A DNA stretch of 20,093 nucleotides from a virus, in the IMG/VR virus record IMGVR_UViG_3300044640_002490, positions 1-20,093 of that record; one strand, written 5' to 3'. The notes under the pieces were generated by a model. The model saw only the letters and a program-made list of their open reading frames with translations. It was not told where the DNA came from and made no database searches. Shown in pieces: positions 1-5,518 of the stretch (positions are counted from its first letter, which is position 1; each line of letters begins with the position of its first letter). A program made the translations under genes and the position numbers.

Positions 1-2
1 TC

Positions 3-173
3 AAGGAATATGTGCCAGCCAACAAACGTGAAGAACTGGCCTTGAGCTTTTTGGAAGTGTTTGTGAACAATGACGTTGACATTGAACACATGGAAGATCT
101 CAATGGAGTAGATGACAATCTGGACACTGCTCTTGCAGAAGTTTTTGGCGAAGAAATTGACGACGAAGAATAA
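3..173 (+). CDS. C-terminal end of an unrecognised acidic protein (partial)
   Basis: The reading frame is open from the left edge to a TAA at 171-173 and gives 56 residues, so the start lies outside the window. The tail is strongly acidic and ends GEEIDDEE. I do not recognise the family. It lies 14 bases upstream of the UvsY-like gene on the same strand, and that gene's GGAG ribosome site sits just after this stop. The two are therefore probably co-transcribed. Acidic C-termini are common on phage DNA-metabolism proteins, but that is only a hint. Confidence 0.7.
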   Translation, partial: KEYVPANKREELALSFLEVFVNNDVDIEHMEDLNGVDDNLDTALAEVFGEEIDDEE

Positions 174-187
174 TTGGAGCAATCCAC

Positions 188-643
188 ATGCAGTGGTATA
201 ACAGATGTAGAGACGACATGAGTTTGCTACCTGACATGGTGGAATTCTTCAACAAACAACTTGCAGACGCTCAAACAGAAACAAAAATCCGTGGAAGTCT
301 TGAGAAAAACTCTCAAGACTTGCCTGGGATCGTCAGCCATAGATTCAATCAATTGCAGGAAATTGAAAGTGTTCTCAAGTTCCTCAATGTCAAATATGAC
401 AAAATGAGAAGCGACCACTATCGTCGTTATCTGGAACGCTACAACAGAGAGCTTTCTGATCGCAGTATTGAAAAATACATTGATGGTGAATCGGATATTG
501 TGGACATGAACAACCTTATCAATGAGGTTGCTCTGGTTCGCAACAAATATCTGGGCATCATGAAAGGCCTGGATGCCAAGGGATTCAGCTTGGGCAATAT
601 CACAAGACTCAGGATTGCTGGCATGAATGACGCAGAATTGTAA
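188..643 (+). CDS. uvsY: UvsY-like recombination mediator protein
   Basis: This 151-residue, highly charged, mostly helical protein resembles T4 UvsY, which loads the UvsX recombinase onto single-stranded DNA coated with gp32. The match is in the C-terminal half: a charged helix around YRRYLERYNRELSD, then a segment built like VDMNNLINEV, then a helix ending with KGLDAKGFSLGNITRLRIAG. The last part parallels the DAIKSRGFAIKHIQDMRAFEAG tail of T4 UvsY (137 residues). ATG 188 has GGAG at 176-179, eight bases upstream. A UvsW-type helicase lies about 10 kb away in the same window; in T4 the two genes are close neighbours. The match is by pattern only. The N-terminal third is not recognisable to me. 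Confidence 0.65.
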   Translation: MQWYNRCRDDMSLLPDMVEFFNKQLADAQTETKIRGSLEKNSQDLPGIVSHRFNQLQEIESVLKFLNVKYDKMRSDHYRRYLERYNRELSDRSIEKYIDGESDIVDMNNLINEVALVRNKYLGIMKGLDAKGFSLGNITRLRIAGMNDAEL

Positions 644-644
644 A

Positions 645-977
645 CTACTGCGTCATCATTTGCAACCACACCCACTCTCCTGGGTCAAGTTCTATGCCAC
701 CCTTCCAACCATCCTCCACAAACTGATAATCAGTTAGTATCTCATCCAACAAGGATTTGTATTCCTGCAAATTGCATGTGTGCATCTTGATAACACTCAG
801 TGTATATGGAGATCCCAGATGTGTGTGAAACCCCAGCCTGGCCTTCTCGATTAGAGCAGATTTGAGATTAAGCAGACAATAATCAATGGTACCTATTGTC
901 CTGGTTGTATTGTCAAAATCCATGAAAATTTTTTGATCAGGAAACCACAAACAAGTTTTGTGAGACTGTATGTTCAC
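645..977 (-). CDS. Unrecognised protein, second member of a tandem paralog pair
   Basis: This encodes about 110 residues with no family I recognise. It is visibly related to the gene just upstream. Both start with a short segment leading to a (T/C)LWF motif near residues 8-12 and end with a (W/Y)xWLxMM motif (EWVWLQMM here, DYTWLRMM in the neighbour). I chose GTG at 977 because it overlaps the upstream TGA in a GTGA junction and puts the LWF motif at the same distance from the N-terminus as in the paralog. A longer GTG start at 995 is open but has no support. The stop lies two bases from the convergent uvsY stop. The GTGA overlap suggests translational coupling. Confidence 0.6.
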   Translation of the reverse strand: MNIQSHKTCLWFPDQKIFMDFDNTTRTIGTIDYCLLNLKSALIEKARLGFHTHLGSPYTLSVIKMHTCNLQEYKSLLDEILTDYQFVEDGWKGGIELDPGEWVWLQMMTQ

Positions 978-1306
978 ACCATCATTCTCAACCACGTATA
1001 ATCAGATTCTGACACTATTAGTTTTTGATCAGCTAGAGCTGGAAGGCCTTCAATTGAATAGGATTCAAATATCTGATCCAGCATAGAGATGTTATCAGAT
1101 AGTTGATACATCCTGTTTTTGCAAACATAAAAATGCAAAGGCTCATTTTTTATTTGCACCACACACAAATCACTCAGTGCTATTTTCTTTCTTGCCTCCC
1201 AATTAATAGCATTGCTATAGTAGATGTTTTGTCCCATGACATGAGGTTTCAAAACAATCAAAACCCTATGTTGGGTAAACCACAAAGTGTTTTTAAATAT
1301 CTCCAT
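974..1306 (-). CDS. Unrecognised protein, first member of a tandem paralog pair
   Basis: This encodes about 110 residues of unknown function. It shares the LWF motif near the N-terminus and a terminal tryptophan-methionine motif (YTWLRMM) with the next gene, so the pair probably arose by local duplication followed by strong divergence. I place the start at ATG 1306 because an AAGAGA stretch lies about seven bases upstream. ATG 1312 would sit too close to it. The first bases overlap the end of the upstream gene by 14. It lies in a leftward run of small genes that begins near 3465. No catalytic motif, membrane segment or signal peptide is visible. Confidence 0.6.
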   Translation of the reverse strand: MEIFKNTLWFTQHRVLIVLKPHVMGQNIYYSNAINWEARKKIALSDLCVVQIKNEPLHFYVCKNRMYQLSDNISMLDQIFESYSIEGLPALADQKLIVSESDYTWLRMMV

Positions 1307-1622
1307 GATCATTCTCTTTGTTGTGGCAGATCTCATCTAACAAAATTTTATTCATCTGCTCTGGAGTGACATCAGCGGCTTCCAGGATGGTATAAACCTC
1401 AGCCAATTTGTGGCCCCAGGTTTCATGATTGTTGTTGAGGCAGTCTACAAGGTTGTATATCTTCTCGCTGAGAACACTCTGGCTTTGCAGGAGATATTCA
1501 ATCACATGCACACTGGCCAGCAGCAGATTTTTTTTCACATCATCACTCAACTCATCGCAATTGCTGACTTTGCTTTGTAGGTGTAGATAGAATTCCTGTG
1601 GGTTTTCAAAAATTTGGCTCAT
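1293..1622 (-). CDS. Unrecognised small helical protein
   Basis: This encodes about 109 residues from ATG 1622 (MSQIFENPQEF...). A GTG at 1637 would add five residues, and neither start has a clear ribosome site. The sequence is rich in leucine, glutamate and asparagine and looks all-helical, with a stretch around KKNLLLASVHVIEYLLQS. There is no recognised domain. The 3' end overlaps the next gene by 14 bases, which is typical of compact phage operons. A DNA-binding or accessory role is possible, but nothing in the sequence shows it. Confidence 0.6.
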   Translation of the reverse strand: MSQIFENPQEFYLHLQSKVSNCDELSDDVKKNLLLASVHVIEYLLQSQSVLSEKIYNLVDCLNNNHETWGHKLAEVYTILEAADVTPEQMNKILLDEICHNKENDHGDI

Positions 1623-1640
1623 GCCAAAAATATACACAAT

Positions 1641-1697
1641 TTAGGTAAGAGAATCAATTGCCCGGATATGCTCATCCCAGAACTTGTCGTCATCCAT
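1641..1697 (-). CDS. Possible 18-residue micro-ORF
   Basis: ATG at 1697 opens two bases after the TGA of the membrane-protein gene (TGAAAATGG). It reads MDDDKFWDEHIRAIDSLT and stops with TAA at 1643-1641. It fills most of the gap between two genes in an otherwise gapless operon. Its start could be coupled to the upstream stop. It is too short for composition to prove coding, and it may simply be spacer. Confidence 0.25.
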   Translation of the reverse strand: MDDDKFWDEHIRAIDSLT

Positions 1698-1699
1698 TT

Positions 1700-2158
1700 T
1701 CAGGTAATCTGCCATTGAACGAAATTCTGGCCATTGCAGATGCATGATGGCCTTTTTTCCTGATCCACAAATTCCCAAAAATAAACATAACTGCTGGGAC
1801 ATAGGGGATCCACAACACCATTGGGATGCAATATCAGATGTCCCACCTCATTGAACCAATACACTGGTGCAGTCCAGATGCCTTGTGCATTGGCACTGGC
1901 AATGGTGTAGTAGCAGTCCTTTTGCATATCATTGATCACGTGGTGATCTTTTTTGAACCAGCAAATAATCTTCAACATCCAACATTTGTTGTTTATTACC
2001 AGGGCAACCAAAGGTGCGCCACCCACAAGAGGGGGCCAAATCAATACTAGTAAAATTGGGCTACCTGAGACTAAAATAGGTGGCAGGCTCAACACAGTTG
2101 CTGCACACCATACCAACAAAAATTTAGTGGATCTGGGTAGTTCTTGATAGTATTTCAT
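1700..2158 (-). CDS. Small membrane protein with two predicted transmembrane segments
   Basis: This encodes about 152 residues from ATG 2158. The start overlaps the upstream TGA in an ATGA junction, so translation is probably coupled. Two hydrophobic stretches lie near the N-terminus: around residues 12-31 (KFLLVWCAATVLSLPPILV) and residues 35-55 (ILLVLIWPPLVGGAPLVALV). They are followed by a basic turn and a roughly 90-residue tail rich in cysteine, tryptophan and tyrosine, probably on one face of the membrane. The N-terminus is short and charged, with no cleavable signal. The family is unknown. An inner-membrane role in phage-infected cells is an inference from the hydrophobic segments only. 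Confidence 0.65.
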   Translation of the reverse strand: MKYYQELPRSTKFLLVWCAATVLSLPPILVSGSPILLVLIWPPLVGGAPLVALVINNKCWMLKIICWFKKDHHVINDMQKDCYYTIASANAQGIWTAPVYWFNEVGHLILHPNGVVDPLCPSSYVYFWEFVDQEKRPSCICNGQNFVQWQIT

Positions 2159-2721
2159 TTTCCAAAAAGCCTTGCCCAAAAACCACGCTTTTTGTTGGCT
2201 TGCCTGTGCTCTGCAGCCTTGCGCGGAGATACCTGAGGTTCCTGCGGCTTGACAGCCAGTTTCTTCATGCGTGATTCCACAATTTCATACCAGCTCAACA
2301 GGTCCACAGCGGCGCCATAGGCTTCCCAAACAATCAACAGTCGTGCAGGACTGGATTGTGGGTCTTGGGTGATATTGCCAATCACAACTGCAATATTCCT
2401 GTTTTTGGCATAATCAAATGCTATTGTCAGAAACTCTGCTAATAGATGTGGCTGCACACGGGCTGTGCCACGATACAAGGGTTGATCATATGTTTTGCGG
2501 GGCGCAGGATTGCTGTCTCTGTAAACCACACGATCCTTGTAAACTATCTTGTCCTTGTAGACAACACGTTCCTGGATCTGGGTGCGGCCCTGTGGCATAA
2601 GACCCTCCAGGCCCTCTTTGGCAACCATGCGCCTAGCAGCATGCAAGGCAGCCTCTGCCTCTCCTGTGCCTGTTTCAGGACGGAGAGCTAGAGTGAGAAT
2701 GTTTTTGAACCGTTCGCTCAT
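2155..2721 (-). CDS. DUF2786-like protein with a VYKD repeat linker
   Basis: This encodes about 188 residues. The N-terminal 45 or so resemble a DUF2786 helix pair: F-K-N-I-L-x-L-A, then GEAEAALHAARRMVAKEGLE, the pattern of aligned Ala/Glu/Arg seen in that family. A short linker then repeats the motif (R/K)(V/I)VY(K/R)D three times in a row, around residues 51-68. A second folded region follows (about residues 85-150, LLAEFLTIAFDYA...). The tail is basic and ends KKRGFWARLFGK, a candidate amphipathic membrane or nucleic-acid anchor. Start at ATG 2721: AGAGG lies six bases upstream, and the longer ATG at 2742 lacks this. DUF2786 has no settled function. The gene is coupled by ATGA to the membrane-protein gene downstream. 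Confidence 0.65.
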   Translation of the reverse strand: MSERFKNILTLALRPETGTGEAEAALHAARRMVAKEGLEGLMPQGRTQIQERVVYKDKIVYKDRVVYRDSNPAPRKTYDQPLYRGTARVQPHLLAEFLTIAFDYAKNRNIAVVIGNITQDPQSSPARLLIVWEAYGAAVDLLSWYEIVESRMKKLAVKPQEPQVSPRKAAEHRQANKKRGFWARLFGK

Positions 2722-2744
2722 GGTTGCCTCTAGTTGGATCAATG

Positions 2745-3182
2745 TTAGCGGTTATCTATATCCTGATAACCCACAATATCACAAACACCTTCAACAAATT
2801 CATAGGCGTTCTCAATCACACGATCTGACTGATAAACGTCTTCTGCACAATGAATGCGTTGATCCTGCACAAACTTCACACAATAGAGCCACAGCTTTTG
2901 GGCATCACTGTTTTGCACATTCTTGAGCATATTGCCCATGTATTCATAACTGGCAATCATAAATCCAATGGGATCCATGCCAGCCCCAATCCCGTCATCC
3001 ATGCGCCGCACCAGGAAATCTGCCACACGTTGCTGGTCAGGCGTATAGAGCTGAACTTCCTCGGCGTTGACTGGAGTGCGCTGACCCAATTCAAATACCT
3101 GTTTGAGCAAGGGCATAAGGTTGTTGTTGACCTTGCCTAGTTCATCAAACATCAGCTCTTCCAGCAAATGATCAACCTGCAT
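2745..3182 (-). CDS. Unrecognised helical protein
   Basis: This encodes 145 residues, acidic and helix-rich, with several methionines. There is no domain I recognise. ATG 3182 has AGGAAG seven bases upstream, and the start overlaps the preceding gene by 11 bases. The sequence contains QRVADFLVRRMDDGIG followed by a hydrophobic helix MIASYEYMGNML, suggesting a compact soluble fold. It is the second gene of the leftward operon that seems to begin at 3465. Confidence 0.65.
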   Translation of the reverse strand: MQVDHLLEELMFDELGKVNNNLMPLLKQVFELGQRTPVNAEEVQLYTPDQQRVADFLVRRMDDGIGAGMDPIGFMIASYEYMGNMLKNVQNSDAQKLWLYCVKFVQDQRIHCAEDVYQSDRVIENAYEFVEGVCDIVGYQDIDNR

Positions 3183-3465
3183 TGTTGTGCTTCCTATATG
3201 CTGCCAGGATCAGAGACTCCATTTCAGGATAGCTGTGATCTTGCACATCCTCATCAACAGTCTCCAGCTTGAGCATTTCCTCTGCAACTTGCTCAGAGCA
3301 GACGTCAGAAAGATCAGGATCATCTTCCTCCTCGTCTGGCTGATTGTTCATGAACATTGCGGCCCATTGTGCTAGAAAATTCATGATATCCTGATCATCA
3401 GAGATGCGTATAAACAACACTCGCCTGTTTTCAAAGGGGTTGGGGTCCTGTTCCTCAGGGTCCAT
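3172..3465 (-). CDS. Small acidic protein, first gene of a leftward operon
   Basis: This encodes 97 residues, strongly acidic, with a DEEEDD cluster near the middle (around residues 45-51) and many Glu/Asp elsewhere. AAGGA lies about seven bases upstream of ATG 3465. It has no recognised domain. Small acidic phage proteins can act as nucleic-acid mimics that inhibit host enzymes, but nothing here shows that. It is the first gene of the run 3465 to 645. The tandem palindrome at 3501-3528 lies just upstream, where an operator would be expected. Confidence 0.65.
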   Translation of the reverse strand: MDPEEQDPNPFENRRVLFIRISDDQDIMNFLAQWAAMFMNNQPDEEEDDPDLSDVCSEQVAEEMLKLETVDEDVQDHSYPEMESLILAAYRKHNNAG

Positions 3466-3500
3466 GGTAAAATTCCTTGATTGTATATGTTACTATTACA

Positions 3501-3528
3501 TGCACTCTGTGCAATGCACTCTGTGCAA
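3501..3528. repeat. Two tandem copies of a 14-base palindromic unit
   Basis: TGCACTCTGTGCAA occurs twice with no gap (3501-3514 and 3515-3528). Each copy contains the inverted repeat TGCAC-TCT-GTGCA. The pair lies between the end of the SprT-like gene and the start of the 3465 gene, in the upstream region of the leftward operon. A TTGACA (minus strand) lies immediately next to it at 3529-3534, but I see no matching -10 at normal spacing. It looks like a repressor or activator binding site, though this is inferred from form and position. Confidence 0.5.
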
Positions 3529-3537
3529 TGTCAATTG

Positions 3538-4380
3538 TTAAACCTTGTTCCAGTGTGCCTTCACGCAGCTACGGGCACGCTCACGGGTCATGCCCAGGTC
3601 CAGGATGGCCAGTTCAATCACCTTGTTGATATCATGGCCCAGATCCTTGTGTGCACGGATCAGACGGCGCACCTTCTCGGCCCAGGTGAGCTCGCCGTCC
3701 TTGGTGATGCGCACTTCCTTGCGGGCAGGAATCACAGGAGCCACCACCACCTTGCGCTCAACAGCAGCAGGAGCAGGAGCCACAGGAGGCACAGGCATCT
3801 TGTTGCCAGGAATCACCATCTCGCCGATCTTGCGCATCTGCGGCACCTCAGGCAAGGGCTGACCCTGGGGAGCCCAGGCGCAAAAACGATTTACACGCCC
3901 ACGAGTCTTCTTGAGCACACGGCCCTGACCAGCCTGGATCTTGGTGTGGATCAGCTTGCTCACCGTGACCTCAGTGCCACAGGTGGCGCGGTAGGTGATG
4001 CCACCGCCCTTGGGGGTGGTTTCATAATCATGGCGGGTGTTGCCATTGCCACCCAGCGCAGTGCAGATGCGGCGCCAGCCTGCATCATGCTTGCGGCCCA
4101 GATCAGGACGGGCATAGGTAACCAGGTGTGCCACTTCATGCGGCACAGTGTTGTCCATCATGTCCTGGAAATGCTTGCCCTGGATGATTTCACGGTTGAA
4201 CCTCAGCTTGAAGTCCTGGGCTTTGCGGGTGAACATGCAGAAGCGGCAAGATGCCCAACCAGCAGTGCGGCCCGTGAGATTGAACAAAATTTGCGGCTCA
4301 ATTTTCACGCCATACAGGGCTTCAGCCTTGGCCAGCACCTGGGCGGTCTTGCTGCGGATAGCATCGAAACGGTCTTGCAT
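3538..4380 (-). CDS. SprT-like zinc metalloprotease with C-terminal extension
   Basis: This encodes about 280 residues. Residues 81-85 read HEVAH inside TVPHEVAHLV, the zinc-binding and catalytic signature of SprT/Spartan-type proteases. A third likely zinc ligand, H98, follows in RKHDAGWRRI, matching HGKEW in E. coli SprT. The downstream region that forms a zinc ribbon in SprT keeps only scattered cysteines (YRATCG, RFCAW). A proline/alanine/valine-rich linker (about residues 195-225) then joins a roughly 55-residue basic helical domain, TWAEKVRRLIRAH to AHWNKV. ATG 4380 is preferred over the GTG at 4383, with GGAA about eight bases upstream. Eukaryotic Spartan cleaves DNA-protein crosslinks; the role of phage SprT proteins is unproven. 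Codon use is much richer in G and C than in the genes after 9250. Confidence 0.8.
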   Translation of the reverse strand: MQDRFDAIRSKTAQVLAKAEALYGVKIEPQILFNLTGRTAGWASCRFCMFTRKAQDFKLRFNREIIQGKHFQDMMDNTVPHEVAHLVTYARPDLGRKHDAGWRRICTALGGNGNTRHDYETTPKGGGITYRATCGTEVTVSKLIHTKIQAGQGRVLKKTRGRVNRFCAWAPQGQPLPEVPQMRKIGEMVIPGNKMPVPPVAPAPAAVERKVVVAPVIPARKEVRITKDGELTWAEKVRRLIRAHKDLGHDINKVIELAILDLGMTRERARSCVKAHWNKV

Positions 4381-4442
4381 CACTGGTTTCCGTTGCTTAC
4401 CTGATCAATATAGCACAGGCTGACCAAATGTCAACCACTTTC

Positions 4443-4694
4443 TTACCCCAAAATCACCCACCAGTGGCTGCCCTGGGCAACGGTCTGGCCCCAGCACCCA
4501 GCATATTTCTCACCCTGGTCCAGGACCAGGTAGCTGACGCCAGCAGCCTCGAGAGCCTGCGTCACGTCGGCAGCCAACTTGGTGCTGTCCATGCCATGGC
4601 GGTAGAAGAAGCCACGGCGAACCACGATCTGGCCCTGCTTGTTGCGGCCGATTGCGACATCCATCCCCACCAGTGCATCTCGAATCTCTTTCAT
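4443..4694 (-). CDS. Unrecognised small protein under a strong promoter
   Basis: This encodes 83 residues. It has the sequence RRGFFYRHGMDSTKLAADV, then a helix, then VSYLVLDQGEKY, and ends HWWVILG, which looks like a small alpha/beta fold. I have an impression of similar small phage proteins but no name or function. AAGGAG lies six bases upstream of ATG 4694. A consensus promoter sits about 26 bases upstream of the start codon, so it is probably transcribed alone and strongly early in infection. Confidence 0.7.
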   Translation of the reverse strand: MKEIRDALVGMDVAIGRNKQGQIVVRRGFFYRHGMDSTKLAADVTQALEAAGVSYLVLDQGEKYAGCWGQTVAQGSHWWVILG

Positions 4695-4719
4695 GGTGTG
4701 CTCCTTGCTCTATGTGGGC

Positions 4720-4748
4720 ATTATAGCACGTTGGCTCTTGAGTGTCAA
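4720..4748 (-). promoter_or_regulatory. Consensus sigma70 promoter for the 4694 gene (cassette copy A)
   Basis: Read on the minus strand: TTGACA (4748-4743), 17-base spacer, TATAAT (4725-4720). Both hexamers are perfect. A TTTTTTGG element lies just upstream of the -35 (from 4756), and CATAGAGCAAGGAGCACA leads to the ATG. The same arrangement recurs upstream of the genes at 5235 and 5519. Such promoters read by host RNA polymerase are typical of early phage genes. Confidence 0.85.
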
Positions 4749-4923
4749 CCAAAAAATCGCCCAATGGTGAAAAAAATCTCAGCCTGTGAGCAGTATCCGC
4801 ACACACATTTCACCAACGAGCCCCACGAGAATGGGCTGGTTCTTGCTAACCTGTTGATATCTTTTGAAAGCTAACCCATTGATCTCATTATATCTGCAGG
4901 ACCCGCCCTTGTTGTGAGGATCC

Positions 4924-5235
4924 TCAGCCCTGGGCCTGGAACATCAGCACCGCAGCGCCCATTTCCCGCCACATCCGCTCTTGCCTCTGCAGATTCATCT
5001 TGCGGGTCTTGCACAGATCACGGATCTGTTCAAACACCTGCACCATGTGTGCATGGCTCTTGAAACAATCGCGCAGATATTCATCTGCAGCCTCATTGGG
5101 CACATACAGCATGTCATCAGCCACAAAGGCCAGGATATGATCGCCCTTGCTCTGCACCACAGTGTTATACACACGGGGACGATCTTCCTTGCGCATGGCA
5201 GCAGCACGGTCAGCAGCTTGATCCCAGGTCAACAT
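4924..5235 (-). CDS. Unrecognised small basic/helical protein
   Basis: This encodes 103 residues from ATG 5235 (MLTWDQAADRAAAMRKEDR...). Upstream in-frame starts run into the promoter and are rejected. AAGGAG lies eight bases before the ATG. The protein is alpha/beta at the start (VVQSKGDHILAFVADDMLYV) and then helical (EYLRDCFKSHAHMVQVFEQI), with an arginine-rich region RKMNLQRQERMWREM. No domain is recognised. Between its stop and the next promoter (4749-4923) I see no gene. It has its own promoter of the shared cassette type. Confidence 0.7.
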   Translation of the reverse strand: MLTWDQAADRAAAMRKEDRPRVYNTVVQSKGDHILAFVADDMLYVPNEAADEYLRDCFKSHAHMVQVFEQIRDLCKTRKMNLQRQERMWREMGAAVLMFQAQG

Positions 5236-5264
5236 GTGTTGTGCTCCTTGCTCTCTATGACCCC

Positions 5265-5292
5265 ATAATAGCATGATCACAGCCTGAGTCAA
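5265..5292 (-). promoter_or_regulatory. Sigma70 promoter for the 5235 gene (cassette copy B)
   Basis: Minus strand: TTGACT (5292-5287), 16-base spacer, TATTAT (5270-5265). It is preceded by TTTTTTGG (from 5300) and followed by CATAGAGAGCAAGGAGCACA before the ATG at 5235. Each hexamer differs from consensus at one position. It shares the upstream T-run, the TGC before the -10, and the leader with the copies at 4692-4756 and 5458-5527. Confidence 0.75.
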
Positions 5293-5359
5293 CCAAAAAA
5301 TCACCTAATAATCTTGCGCAAATGAGCAAAAATGCACAATTTTTATATCTAGAAAACGC

Positions 5360-5387
5360 TTGACCCAGAGGCGGTAGATGCTATAAT
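5360..5387 (+). promoter_or_regulatory. Upstream promoter P1 of the AAA+ ATPase gene
   Basis: TTGACC at 5360-5365, 16-base spacer, TATAAT at 5382-5387. Transcription would start near 5394, about 125 bases before the gene. The resulting leader crosses the perfect inverted repeat at 5435-5463. The presence of a second promoter (5466-5494) downstream suggests layered control. Confidence 0.75.
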
Positions 5388-5434
5388 CAGCCCATACAAC
5401 GGCAGATAAGGGGCCAAACAGCAACCAGGGCACG

Positions 5435-5463
5435 AAAAAAGGTGGACTAGACACACCTTTTTT
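5435..5463 (+). terminator. Leader hairpin with T-run, possible attenuator or short-RNA terminator
   Basis: AAAAAAGGTG (5435-5444) pairs perfectly with CACCTTTTTT (5454-5463) around a nine-base loop. The 3' arm is a run of six T, as in intrinsic terminators, but the stem has only four G-C or C-G pairs, so strength is uncertain. It sits between promoter P1 and promoter P2. It could therefore end a roughly 70-base transcript from P1 or attenuate P1. The same T-run is also the TTTTTTGG element of the promoter cassette. Confidence 0.45.
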
Positions 5464-5465
5464 GG

Positions 5466-5494
5466 TAGACAACCCGCCCAAACGCTGCTATATT
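5466..5494 (+). promoter_or_regulatory. Downstream promoter P2 of the AAA+ ATPase gene (cassette copy C)
   Basis: TAGACA at 5466-5471, 17-base spacer, TATATT at 5489-5494. It is embedded in the same framework as copies A and B: TTTTTTGGT before the -35, TGC before the -10, and CATAGAGAGCAAGGAACACATG after it. The -35 and -10 are each further from consensus than in copies A and B. Confidence 0.6.
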
Positions 5495-5518
5495 GGCCAC
5501 ATAGAGAGCAAGGAACAC

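Noticed and set aside
3481-4404. Long rightward open frame of 307 codons
   Set aside because: It is the antisense of the SprT-like gene, which has the HEVAH motif, a sensible length and a start. The rightward frame is His/Leu/Ala-rich with no motif.
4770-4790. Terminator on the minus strand after the 4924 gene (CTCA/TGAG stem plus T-run)
   Set aside because: The stem is only four base pairs. A T-run near it may be chance, and it lies about 135 bases beyond the stop.
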